Of a DNA stretch of 64,000 bases, positions 46,979 to 57,713 are shown piece by piece (position 1 is the stretch's first letter; each line of letters starts with the position of its first letter). The DNA is from Ceratopteris richardii. Its lineage: Eukaryota; Streptophyta; Polypodiopsida; Polypodiales; Pteridaceae. The translations under genes were made by a program, and so were the position numbers. The stretch covers positions 225,345,942 to 225,409,941 of the forward strand of contig CM035406.1 in the NCBI GenBank assembly GCA_020310875.1. The letters run 5' to 3'. The notes beneath the pieces were generated by a model, which worked only from the letters and a program-made list of their open reading frames with translations, was not told the DNA's origin and did not search any database.

Positions 46979-49122
46979 TGTCGTCGAGATTTGCTCTCCT
47001 CTCTCACTTGTGAAGGCCTACAAAACACATATTTGGCGAAGGTAGCCAGAATTCCCCGAGAAGTCCAGGATGCATCAAGGATGTCAAAGGAAGGTCACAT
47101 ACAAAGTTTCAAAGAAATCAAGAAAGTCCATGGTAGCGGTCAAAGCTGGTCAAAGCTGGTCAAAGTTGGGAAATTAGGGCAAAAATTTCATTTTCACCAA
47201 ATTAGATGAAAATCCATATACTTGTAAAGATTGTCAAAGGCAGTCTATAGCCCAAATTTCAGCAGAAAATGGATTTTGTAGCACATTGATATGCTATGTT
47301 CATTTTGTAAAAATGTAATTTTTCTAGTTTGACCCTACAAATTCTTGTATAGAAATTTATGTTAGCCATATGGTTTGGCATGTATAAAGATCATATGTGG
47401 ATACATATTTGTACAAATTTTCAAGGCTATCAGAGCTTCCTAGAGACCTTAATGCCACCTTGCAAGCTTCCAAATGTAGTCAAACTTGTACAAGGGAGAT
47501 TCAGATGGGAGTTTTTCCTGCATATTCCTGAAGGAGATCTTTGGAAACATAGTCCTACAAAGTTTCATCTTCATCAAAGTCTTTTTGGAGGGTCAAAGAG
47601 CACAAAGTCCAGTTTTCAAGGTCACCGCAGTTTTCTAGAATAAGAAAATTGAAGGCTTGAAGGGCTGCCACATGTCAAAATATGATTGAACCATGGTGTA
47701 CGGTCAAGATGAGCTCCTATTCAAGGGTGGAGATGCACTAAAGCATAAAGGAAGGAGGATCCACGAATTTTTTCCATAAAAGAAGACTTTTTTGACACTT
47801 AAAGATCAATAATGCAAAGTTTCTCCAAAAATAGTGGCTTATCTTATCCGAATTGATGTCAGCACTGATCCGACGGTCCAAATCATCCCCAGATCCAATG
47901 GTGGAGAATGAGGGCGCCTAAATTTCACTCCTTTACACTAGATTTGATAGAAAGAACAATTCCAAGCCATTGATTTAATTAATCAAATGGTTGTAATCGA
48001 AAGTAGTGATCCTAGAGTTGAGAGTTGATTTCTCTAGATCCAAGGGCCCAAATTCATTCAAAAAACTATATAAACCCCCCTCCAAACTCCTAGAGCATCA
48101 TTATTAAGCATCCATAGGGCTCATGCTAGCTTACGGTTTCTTTGAGACGATCACCCTCGGTTGAGCGAGTGAGGATCCAAGGTGAGCTAGTATGAGTATA
48201 GAACCTAGTTTCAAATTTAAGTTAGAACTCCAATCTAGGATAGGCTCTTGAAACTAGCATCTCTATCTTGACTCACCCTCGGTGGAGCGTGTGAGTGAGT
48301 TAGAGCTGATTTTAATGAGTCTTAGACTTCTTTAGTTAGACGTTACGAGCCTAGACAGACATAGGGTCACTAGAGTGGAACTCACCTTCTTACGTGTGAC
48401 ATTCGGTTGAACTGTCATGGTTTGAGGGTCGGAACCACCTTTGATCAGTAGACTGCTTAGCATGACGTACCACGACGATCTTTTACATGTAACTTAATTC
48501 AAATTCTTTTAATTCATGTCACTTGTTACTTGTCTCTTGTCACCTCTCTCAGTCTCTTAAGTATTTTTACATGTCTTCTATTTCTTCTATGTGTGAGAAG
48601 GCTCCGCAGTATTCCGTTGAACCAGTGAGGATGTTTCTTTGAGCTTGTGAGTAAAATCCATCATCATAATTCACTTGCATGCATATAATCCATACAAATC
48701 CATACATATTTATTAGTTTCTGAAAGTGTATAAGAAGCTCCAATATTGGACCATTCTTCCTTTCGAAACTGATTTATGTGTAAGGATTCCATCTATTCTC
48801 GTCATGCATACATATCATCCAAAGAAGGCTATACATATGGATTAGAATTAGGAAGTGTTTAAGAAGCTCCTTCAATGGACCATTCTTCCTTCCAAATTTC
48901 ATTCGTATGTATGGTTATCTTTCATTCTTATCATTCATGTTCATAAATCTAACTTGCACTCCTACATTCCTATTCCCATAATCATTTCAACATCTCTCTC
49001 TTCTCCATACTCAACATTAATTTCACCTTCACATCTTTAAACCTTCCAACATTCATTAGCTTCATACACCCTGTGTGTGCCACGACCGGACCCGATCCAC
49101 CCGGATTGCGATCACCTCCACA
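46979..49122 (+). repeat. Inner gypsy 3' LTR (2,144 bp)
   Basis: The same length as the left LTR with about 17 substitutions. Ends in CACCTCCACA and is followed by the CCGT duplication and the outer gypsy protease. Confidence 0.97.
48067..48073 (+). promoter_or_regulatory. TATA box of inner gypsy 3' LTR
   Basis: TATATAA at the same offset (1,088 bp) as in the 5' LTR. A transcript from here would read outward into the antisense of the outer gypsy protease. Confidence 0.55.
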
Positions 49123-49126
49123 CCGT
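49123..49126. repeat. Target-site duplication of inner gypsy, right copy
   Basis: CCGT right after the LTR, matching 37,063-37,066. Confidence 0.75.
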
Positions 49127-50306
49127 GAGGTTCGAATTCTTCGTCTGGAAAAACTACAGGTGCATAGGTTGGGTCTTGGATTGATCTATGGGTTTCTTTT
49201 GCACCTATCTCCCTGGCTTTTTCTCTCTTCTCTTCTTCTAGTGCTACCTTACACATCCATAAGTGAGTGTCTTCATGCATCCATGAGGATCCTGATCCTA
49301 GGGAATGCACCGATTCGGTATCATCTTTGGCTCTATGGATGGGGTTCCATTGGATAGGAGGGACATCTCTATGAGAGTAATCCTTGAGATTGACTTTGGT
49401 TGTAACACCTAAGTGCTGCAAATACAAGGAATTGGTTCCCCAATCCTGTACCACTTGTGACTGTCGCATAAATGGTCTTCCCAAAATCATCTCATAGGCT
49501 TGATTTTTGCTAAAGTCATAGATAGCAAATGTGTGCTCAAACTCTACACCACAAGTAGTGAGAGTTATCCCCTCGAGTAGTCCTAAGGGTCTTTCTATGT
49601 GCCCGTCAGCCATCTGCAATTTCATTCTCGCTGGCCTGAGAGCTGGCTTGCCCCATCGTTTCCATAAGGAAGTGGTAACAATTGCAACTCCTGCACCTGA
49701 GTCCAAGATGGCCTTGGTTGTGTATCCCTGATGAGTGATGGGGAGATATATGTTTCCCTCTTCGCCCTCACTCATGTCTCCTATCTTGTCTAAGGGTATT
49801 TCTGGCACTGTTCTCTGGGATCCTACCTGGGAACGAGGTTTTGCTATCTCGGGCACTTGATTGGCTACATGTTTCCACACTTCTGGTCTAACCTTAAGCA
49901 GCTCTTCCAAAGTGAGATTGCACTGCACTTTGGTGTTCTTCACTACCTCTGTGTTCCTAGGTATGACAATATCTTCGTTTCTTACCATGACTGTAGGTGC
50001 TCTCATACAGGTGGACTTTGCTTCCCATGGGTCTGTGAAATGGGGTAGTTCTTGTAAAGAATTAGACTCAAAGTCTAATCTTTCTTGAGATTGGGCACTC
50101 TCCTACTCTCCATAAAGGGAAGGAAGGTCTTGTGGGAATTGATCGTGTGTGTCATCCACAAGTTCAATGGGAGGAGAAACTTCACTCTCTTTAGCCCATT
50201 TCTCTTCTTGAATCTCTCGCAAGAATTCTGGTGTGTATTGATTCATAGAAGAAGAGGTGTTTGGCTCCGTAGAGTTAGGCACGTAGGCCTCAGGCACATA
50301 GGCTTT
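49127..50306 (-). pseudogene. Outer gypsy protease region
   Basis: Frame 49,062-50,006 (its last ~20 codons are LTR of the inserted element). The retropepsin active site is TKAILDSGAGVAIVTTSLW (Asp102); YEMILGRPFMRQ closes the domain. The frame is open upstream through an in-frame TAG at 50,103-50,105 to 50,297, with TPEFLREIQEEKWAKESEVS and an acidic stretch. The protein has been cut off by the inner gypsy; its continuation is the RT frame at 37,066. Confidence 0.88.
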
Positions 50307-51055
50307 CTAGGTAGGAAGATCTGCTCTTTCACTAGCCTTGTCATGGTGTTGAGGGGCGGGCTCCTTTTGTGATTGTGCAATTAGATTCTCTATTCTTTCT
50401 AGGGAGGGGGGGTTGTCTGGTTCAGTGGAATTGGGCACATAAGCTTTCGGTGGGGGATGGGTCATGTTTTTGCTTGCTTTATCTCTTTCTTGATTTTTTT
50501 CTTCCTTGGCAGATCTTGCAATTATGCCCTCTAACTTCTCTAGAAGTCCATCCAAGTGTAATTGCGTTTTGGCTGAGCCGGAGTAATTGAAAAGGCGACT
50601 GGCTTCAAACATAGTCTGAGCCAATGCGACCATTTTCGCGCAAAGCTTGGTTCTTTCTATCTCTAGGTCAGCTCTAGGGTAGCACTTGTCATGATCCGTT
50701 ACATTTGACCCTTCTTGGATTCTGGCCTGATATGCTTTAAGCGTCATGTCTATGTCTTCAGGAGTGGGATCAGCTAATACTGATCCTGCTCGGGGTGGTG
50801 GGTGGGTTACGTGGGGTGTATTAGAGGGTGGAGGGATGGAGGGTGATGGGGATGGTAGTGGTGGGAATGTGTGAGAGTGCGGTTGAGATGTGATCTCTAT
50901 GATTTTGGCCTTGGTTTCTCGTAGACTTTCCTCAAGTTCACTCATCTTCTTTGCCCATTGCCTTTTCATACGTTCACGGCTATCTCTCCAGGCTCTTGTT
51001 CTCTTCTTATTTTGGCTCTCGGTATCGCTAGCGTCTGGGCTCTTTTCCTGGCTTA
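50307..51055 (-). pseudogene. Outer gypsy gag-protease linker
   Basis: A 220-codon frame, in phase with the protease except for a TAG (50,307-50,309). It starts with a predicted coiled-coil-like helix (KKMSELEESLRETKAKIIEI), then a Pro/Ser/His stretch, then a helical region (ADLEIERTKLCAKMVALAQ). A short phrase (AYVPNSTEP) occurs twice, around 50,270-50,300 and 50,420-50,450. A frameshift lies between this and the preceding knuckle frame. Confidence 0.7.
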
Positions 51056-53619
51056 CCCCTTAGTTTTGCTACAATGCTTAGCTCTAGTGATTACTTGCAC
51101 TGGTGCAGTGGAAGTGACAGTTCCTGTGGAATTGACCACTAACCCAATAACATTAATCAGAGTGATTTTTGGCATATTGCTGAGATTCTTGGGACAATCT
51201 CGTAAGAGATGTTCCTTTCCGCACTCCTGGAAAAAGCCTTGGATCGTCACTGATTGGGGTTGTGTAGGTGCAGGCATGGACAATCACGTATGAGGTGATC
51301 ACCCTGGCATCTGAAGCAAGGTCCTCTAGGGAAAGGGGGTCGTATCTGCCTAGGTTGAGGTCTAGAGTTGGGGTTGGTGTACATGACATTAGCATATTCA
51401 GGCTCCCAAATAGGTTCACTCGGTTCCTCACTGTAGTAAGACTCACCATGTTCACGAGACTGCATGTAGTAAGCCTGGGGACTATCAACATGTGTAGAAT
51501 CAAAGCTATGGTCACTAGGATCACTTTCTGAGATTAATGGTGTTACTGGGACTATCGCTCTATTCAGGTTTTCTTCTGCAGCAGCATACTTGACCGGAAT
51601 CACATTAGTAGGAGCAGGTGGTTGCTGTGCTAGCACTGGCTAGGGTCTCAGTTGGGCCTGATATTGCGGTTGGTAATTTTGCTGAGGCCTAATATACTGT
51701 TGTGGTGAATATTGACTCTGGTATCTGCCTTGTTGAGGGTATGGCTGAGGGTAGGTTTTCCTAACCGCTTGCTTATTGTATGGGCAGTCCTGTGCTGAGT
51801 GATTTGTGTACCTTCGCTCTATGGTGCAATATTGGCTGCTAGGATTCACTTGGGGTTGAGCCGTGATGGGACATGCGTTTGCCATATGGTCACCACCGCA
51901 AGTATAGCACCTCTTTACTGGGGCAAATCTAGGAATTTGTTTACTAGAGACGCCTAGTTTTTGAGCTACCTTCTCTGCAAGTTCCTCAATTGATGTGGAT
52001 TGCGTGGAAGAGAGGCTAGAGGCACTATCTGAATCTTCGTATATCTTGGAAAGCTCTAACTCCTCCCCTAGGTTATCCTCAATGTCAATACACATGCGTA
52101 CACACTCTTCTATGGTCCTAGGGTCATTCAAGTACACATATGATCTTAATTTGGTACTTAGGAGTCCGTCCAAGAATAGAGCCACTTGCTTAGCTGGTGT
52201 GGGGAGCTCCGAAACAGGGCATCTTTCAAGATATTTTTTAAATCTTCTTCCTGCAAGTCTCACGGTTTCTTGAGGGGTTTGCTTAAAGCTGTGAATCAAT
52301 GAGGAGGTATTATGTCTTATGCCACTCTTAGAGAATTCAATAATGAAAGCCTCTAGGAGATGGTCTATGCTCCTGAACTATCTCTCATTTAGTGGTTGAA
52401 ACCATGTCAGGGCGGTGTTCCTAAGGGTTAGACCAAAGGCATTGTACTTCGTGAATAGATCCTCCACTTGTTCAGCTCTCAAGACTTGCCTAAACTCAGC
52501 CACATGATCGTATGGATCTCCAGTGCCATCAAAGTAGTTCTTCATGGACTTAACTAGCTGAGTCGGTCTCAAAGTCCTTGTGTGCTCTCTAGGTCGTGGT
52601 AGAGGGAACTCATCCGCATTTCTTTGATTCCTGTGAGCTCTAAGTATCTCAGGTTCTACTCTATTTGTTTCCACTCTTGTTCTTTCTCTGCCCCCTGTGT
52701 TGGCAAAGCTTACTTCTGGCCTATCTCTACTTCTCTCTCCTTGAATTCCATGAGCTTGGGATGTTCCAGCTCCAGGGTGACCATAGGATACATTCGATCT
52801 TGGTTGGGGAAAAACGAATTCACCCTTCCAAGTGTAAGCATGTCTATCATGTTCTGTCACCACAAAAATCCTCTCTGAAGCGTGATCCAAGTAGATCACT
52901 CTGCCTGGGTTATCAGGATCCTTAAACTCATAGATCATGATTGTTCCTATATCAATTGGCCGATCAGATTTATACCTCCAAAAGGCTTCGTCAGTCTCTC
53001 GATTCAGAAGCAGATCTATGCTCTTGTTGTCTTGGGGAATCCACTCTGGTGTGATAATCCTAGTGAGAACCGATTTGCCTCGAGGGGTTCTAGGTTCTGT
53101 ACCTATGTTTCCTTGCTCTAGGTCGCCTAGGTCTGCTTCTAGGATCACATTTCCGAATTCGTCCGTCCTATCTGGGTGACTGGTGACTACGTATATGGTT
53201 CCTTCTTTGTCCAAGTATGCTCCGTTTTCAAACTTGACAGCTGGGTACTCTAGTCCAATGGATTGATCAGGATTCTTAATCTGTACCACAGACCTTCCTA
53301 GGCCGTCCTCATAGATGCTAGCACCTAATTGGTTGGTCCTAAGGTACTCGAGTTGCATCTTGTAAGGGCCTTCCACCCTATGTAAATATAGCCCCCCAGA
53401 ACTTCCTCTAGGTCTCTCCATACCGTGGGACATCTCAGACTCGCTAGTCTCAGAACTAGGGTAATACGAATGATGGCTCAACTGCTGGGCCCAAGACCTC
53501 GCAGTATGATTGACACTAGCCTCTGAAGATCTAAGACTTTGTCTGTCTCTCCCTAGGTGTCTACCTGACCTAAGGTTCATATGCCCTTTGTACGTTGCTG
53601 ATTCTTTGGTACCAGTCAC
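51053..53619 (-). pseudogene. Outer gypsy gag with extended N-terminus and several zinc knuckles
   Basis: One frame from the ATG at 53,619 to 51,247, broken only by TAGs at 52,378 and 51,640, then shifted to 51,053-51,283. Residues 1-90 are basic and Ser-rich. Residues 90-270 form a domain I do not recognise. Residues 335-413 and the start of the next segment match Retrotrans_gag (YFDGTGDPYDHVAEFRQVL, ALTWFQPL, GRRFKKYLERCP). Three knuckles of the form CX2CX3HX4C follow: CYTCGGDHMANAC, CFRCQGDHLIRDC and ECGKEHLLRDC (first Cys replaced by Phe). Gag would package the RNA; this copy is inactive. Confidence 0.88.
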
Positions 53620-54385
53620 TTGTTCCTTTTAAGTTCCTTTGGATGTGTTTTCTTGTTTTTAGTTAAGCGTCATCAGGAGTACTTTCGTGGGTCGTACTTG
53701 ATGTTCTGCGTCCGCTTAGCTTAAGTTCTTTTTCCTTTAAGTTATCCCTTGACTACAATTTTGCCTACCCTTGCACTTGAGAAATTAAGGGCTCTTCAAA
53801 CTTGAGTGTTCCTATCGTACCCCTAGTCAATCAGAACAACTACTCGCACTTAGCCTATGCTAAGAATAGACTGAGGGGGTTAAGTGATGTTCCAACCTCA
53901 AGTCGCTCCTCCTGGCGATGCTGGTCTACCCAGGAAGCACGTTCCCGAGCTTGTTCTCCTTGGCACTTACTTTGCTTTCTCCAAGAGCTCCCGATGATCC
54001 TGTAAGAATCCCAAGTTTAGCTTCAAGTTGATCCTTCAATTGACAGACAATTTATTTCAAACACTTTTCTAATGATCCTTGTTCCCCCTTTTGTATTGCT
54101 AAAAATTTTCTCTAGAGCTCCCTTGGTGTTCCTACCCCTTAGTGTGTCAACTTCCAAATATCCTATCTGAAAATCAACGCATTATTCTTAGAGCTCAAAA
54201 AATGGATTTCGTATGAAAAAGTTATGACCGTTCAGGGTTTAGGGGGTTAACCAGACAAACAGAACCTTTCAGGAGTTTTAATGCATTTTTCTAAGGCCTT
54301 TGCAAGTGTGTGAGTATTTGAGAATGCAAATATGCCCAAAATTTAGCTTAAATTTCCAAAAAATTTACCCCTTAATTTTTGCCAA
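53620..54385 (-). other. Outer gypsy leader, gag-proximal part
   Basis: Untranslated stretch between the minisatellite and the gag ATG. No coding signal or known motif seen. Confidence 0.6.
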
Positions 54386-55085
54386 AAATGTCTGTCTATC
54401 GCGATAGACGGTGTCTGTCGTGATAGACACAAACTATCGTGGGGGGCTGTCTGTCGCGATAGACGGTGTCTGTCGCGATAGACGGTGTCTATCGCGATAG
54501 AGTGGTCTGTCACAATAGACGGTGTCTGTCGCGATAGACGGTGTCTGTCACGATAGAGTGGTCTGTCGCGATAGACGGTGTCTGTCGCGATAGACGGTGT
54601 CTGTCGCGATAGAGTGGTCTGTCGCGATAGACGGTGTCTGTCGCGATAGACGGTGTTTGTCGTCTGTCGTGATTTGGTCTGTCGCGATAGACGGTGTCTG
54701 TCGCGATCGACTGGGTCTGTCGTGGAATTTTGGTCTGTCGCGATAGTCAGGTGTCTGTCATGATAGACGCTGTCTATCGTCTGTCGTGATTTGGTCTGTC
54801 GCGATAGACGGTATCTGTCGCGATAGACTGGGTCTGTCATGGAATTTTGGTCTGTCGCGATAGACAGGTGTCTGTCGCGATAGACGCTGTCTGTCGTCTG
54901 TCGTGATTTGGTCTGTTGCGATAGACGATGTCTGTCGCGATAGACTGGGTCTGTCGTGGAATTTTGGTCTGTCGCGATAGACAGGTGTCCGTCACAATAG
55001 ACGGGGTCTATCGTGGGTCTCTGTCTGTCGGGATAGACGGTGTCTGTCGTGATAGACGGTGTCTGTCGCGGTAGACTGAAAAAAC
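54386..55085. repeat. Palindromic minisatellite in the outer gypsy leader
   Basis: A tandem array of roughly 19-20-bp units with core TCTGTCGCGATAGACGGTG, some thirty or more by eye. Each unit contains the NruI palindrome TCGCGA and a longer near-perfect palindrome (GTCTATCGCGATAGAC is perfect in some units), so every unit can fold as a hairpin on either strand. Variants such as TGTCGTGATAGAC, TGTCACGATAGAC and TGTCACAATAGAC differ mostly at CpG positions. Longer-period blocks (with GGAATTTTGG and CGTGATTTGG spacers) repeat in the middle. The 248-codon Arg/Asp/Thr frame across it is a product of the repeat. Confidence 0.92.
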
Positions 55086-55561
55086 GCAAATTTTTTAGAA
55101 ACTTCTAGTGATTTGGAGTGCTCTAATGGTGTAGGTTACCGTGCCAAACACGCATTCACAAAATATTAAGTTTTTCTGTCTGTCGTGACAGACAGAGGTC
55201 GTCGTCCCGGTACCTGTGCAGAGTCTGTCGTACCTGCGCACACTGTTGGAGAAGGTGGTACAGCTAGTTCCTGCAAGAAAAGCTCAAAAACACACCAAAA
55301 ACAGATAGCATGCAAGCTCTCTCTCGCTCTCTCTCACAATGAAATGAGGGAAATGAGGTGGGGAGTGTAATATGACCAAAAACTGAAATTTTTTGTGGAG
55401 ATGGAGATGGAGGTGGGAGATGGTGGGGATGATGATGGTGATGATGGTGATGTGAAAGTAAGGAAAAAATGAAGAAAAATAAAGAGAAGGAAGGATATTA
55501 CCTATAACTCCAATGTCTCAACTCGACGTCTTACCATCACACGCTCGTCCTCGAAGCTCTC
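55086..55561 (-). other. Outer gypsy leader, PBS-proximal part
   Basis: Untranslated. It holds one more isolated repeat-like unit (CTGTCGTGACAGACAG near 55,180), a CTCTCTCGCTCTCTCTC tract near 55,317 and a purine-rich GATGGTGATG stretch near 55,425-55,450. Confidence 0.6.
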
Positions 55562-55579
55562 TCCCCGGCAACGGCGCCA
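55562..55579 (-). other. Outer gypsy primer-binding site (tRNA-Asp)
   Basis: The - strand reads TGGCGCCGTTGCCGGGGA, the primer site reported for many plant gypsy elements and complementary to the 3' end of tRNA-Asp. It lies 7 bp from the LTR edge. Confidence 0.9.
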
Positions 55580-55586
55580 AATTTGG

Positions 55587-56196
55587 TGTCACTCTAGCAC
55601 ATTGGTGAGTACCAACGTGAGAAGATTCACCTCATAATTGTCAATCCGTGGAGATGTGAGGACTAGTATGAAGACTATGAGCAAGTGAAGGCACAAGTGT
55701 GTGAGTGAGAAGCACACAAGCATGCACACACATACACACACACGCGCACACAAGTCAAGAACAAGGAGAGGAACAATGGAGTTCTTTGCATTAGTCAAAA
55801 TGTCTCTTACATAAGCTCAATTCACAAACAATCTAACCTCAAAAATGAGCTCTCTAGCTCTTTTTATAGTTTTCTAACTAGCTTTGGTCTTGTCCAGACC
55901 TAGTGTCCGGCCTAGTTAAAAATTAGGTTCTAGAGCCTATTTGAGGGCTCAAATAGAGTCTAAAAATTATGAAAATTGATATGTAGCTAGTTCTAATACT
56001 CCTCAAGCTCGAGGACTCCTCGGCTTGCACAAAATGGAGTCTATTATACCAAAAACGGAATTTACAATGTTTGTGTAGTGATTAAAATCACTGAGTTGTA
56101 AATGGTCCATGGAAAAAATGATTGGGTCTTGTTGCCGTATTGTGCATGACTCCTCCGTTGCGCTAGTATGCTCTTCATCTGACTTGTATGCCAACA
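55587..56196 (-). repeat. Outer gypsy 5' LTR (about 610 bp)
   Basis: On the - strand it begins TGTTGGCATACAAG and ends GTGACA next to the primer site. The start is fixed by the abrupt end of copia RT sequence at 56,197. No second LTR exists in the window. It contains CA/CG-rich dinucleotide repeats at 55,715-55,752 and a TATAAA-like motif near 55,863. Confidence 0.8.
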
Positions 56197-57223
56197 ACCC
56201 ATTAAGAAATGCATTTTTTTCCATCTAATTGGTATAAGCTCCAATTCTTTGAAGCAGCAATACTTACTAAAACTCTGATAGTTGGCATCTTGGCCACAGA
56301 TGAGGTCTCCTCATAATCCACTCCATGGGTTTGAGCAAAACCCTTTTCTATTAGCCTTTCTTTATACTTTTTTATTGTGCCATCTGAGTTCTTTTTCACT
56401 TTGTAAATCCATATGGATCCTATTACCTTCATCAATAGTTTTTTGGGAACCAAATCCCAAGTACTATTTTCTTGAAGTGCTTCAATTTCCTCGTACATAG
56501 CTTCTCTCCACTCTTCTTTCTTATTGGCTTCCTCAAATGAAGAAGGTTCCTCTCACATAGAATCTTTAGTCATGTATATAGAATGCTTGGTGACTAATGA
56601 TGTGTCATAGTCGTACCTTAGAGGTTTCTTGCTTTCCCTTTGATATCTTATAAGTGCTTGATTGGATGACTGTGGAATGTCTTTGAATTCTTTGAACTTT
56701 TCTTTGCCTTTGGACTTCCAAGCTTTGAAATCAATGTGTTCTTCATCTTCTCAGTTGACATGCTCTGATGTATGTGGTTCTTCTTGAGTTAGATTTGGAA
56801 AATCATTCTCCAAATCATAGGGTAGCTTTATTTTCCTACAATAATCCTCAAGCCAAGAGTTATTTTCAACAATTACCACATCCCTACTAACTGTAAAACC
56901 ATTGTTAGTGGGATTATATAACCTATATCCCTTTTTATTCTAATCATAGACAATGAATATGCATCTTTTAGCTTTTGGATCACGCTTTCTCTTAATCTGA
57001 GAGGGTATGTGTGCATAAGCAATGCACCCAATATCTTACAATGATCTAAAGAAGGTCTCCTACCATTCCATGCCTCATAAGGTGTCAGCCCATCCAGAAA
57101 CATGGATGGAAGCTTATTGATTAGGTAAGTGGCTATGGAAACAACCTCTACCCATAGATAATTAGGAAGTTTTTTCTCACTGAACATTGATCTTGCAGCT
57201 TCTACTATCAGTCTATTTCTTCA
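56197..57223 (-). pseudogene. copia E integrase-RT fragment
   Basis: Reverse copia remnant. Integrase C-terminal core and tail: RNRLIVEAARSMFSEKKLPNY-type sequence (57,223-57,130), GLTPYEAWNGRRPSLDHCK (56,873-57,187), then the linker. RT fingers lie in 56,202-56,498 (STWDLVPKKLLMKVIGS, GFAQTHGVDYEETSSVAKMP, QLDGKKCIS). It is cut at both ends: at 56,196 by the outer gypsy LTR just after the FLNG motif, and at 57,224 by the LTR of copia F. Frameshifts are present. Confidence 0.85.
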
Positions 57224-57615
57224 TGTCACAATAAAGGAGATAAGGAAGAGAGCTCACACACACCCTCTCACAATCAAAGAGAAGCACACATTCAAATTGA
57301 GGCAAGGAAGAATTATCTTCCTCTTCTTCTTCTTCTTCTTCTTCTATTACATAAAAAGGAATGTACAAGAATGACCTAAAAACAAGAATACAACAAGCAC
57401 AATATATAAAGATCAGTACATAAGGAAAAATCTAATGTCCTTGAATGAGTGAGCTGGAAAGTAACAAATGTGCCATCACTCTTGGTAGATAAATCTAATA
57501 AAGCTCAATGAAGTATCCGTGACATATACTAGCATGCCCACTATACATGTCAGAGAAACGAAAAATTGATACGTGTCATCCTCGATCATCACATGTTGAG
57601 CTTCATATGGAGACA
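57224..57615 (-). repeat. copia F 3' LTR (392 bp)
   Basis: On the + strand starts TGTCACAATAAAGGAG and ends CTTCATATGGAGACA. About 95% like the partner LTR by eye. The main length difference is a longer (CTT)n run at 57,318-57,350. Confidence 0.9.
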
Positions 57616-57628
57616 CTCCCCCTCAAGC
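57616..57628 (-). other. copia F polypurine tract
   Basis: GCTTGAGGGGGAG on the - strand directly against the LTR. Confidence 0.8.
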
Positions 57629-57713
57629 TCAATGTCATGTCCTCTAATCCAAGCATCTTCCGAAACTTGTTCAACTTCTCTACTCCAAGTTCTTTAGTGA
57701 AAATATCAGTAAC

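Larger units (their letters stand above)
37067..49122 (+). mobile_element. Complete Ty3/gypsy element (inner), 12,056 bp
   Basis: Two LTRs of exactly 2,144 bp (TG...CA) flank an internal region of 7,768 bp with gag, protease, RT, RNase H and integrase in the gypsy order, plus a primer site and polypurine tract. It inserted in the opposite orientation to the outer gypsy, with a 4-bp duplication. LTRs differ at about 17 positions with no length change, so the insertion is fairly recent. The reading frame is nevertheless interrupted at about five places. A degenerate relative lies at 17.9-19.2 kb. Confidence 0.97.
29973..56196 (-). mobile_element. Large Ty3/gypsy element (outer), truncated and interrupted
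   Basis: Reverse-strand gypsy element: 5' LTR 55,587-56,196, tRNA-Asp primer site, about 1.9 kb leader with a minisatellite, then gag, protease, RT-RNase H, integrase, a second retropepsin-like region and an extra 3' ORF. A 12-kb gypsy element is inserted between protease and RT. When the insert and one CCGT copy are disregarded, the reading frame runs straight from the protease side into the RT side. Without the insert about 14.2 kb remain. The 3' LTR is absent: the element ends inside its 3' ORF at about 29,972. Its 5' LTR start sits inside a copia RT, showing the original target. Confidence 0.9.

Noticed and set aside
54343-55089. 248-codon - strand frame with repeated Arg-Gln-Thr-Pro-Ser / Thr-Asp-Thr-Val-Tyr units
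   Set aside because: It exists because the minisatellite period keeps a frame open over part of the array; it lies in the untranslated leader, has no conserved start and resembles no family.
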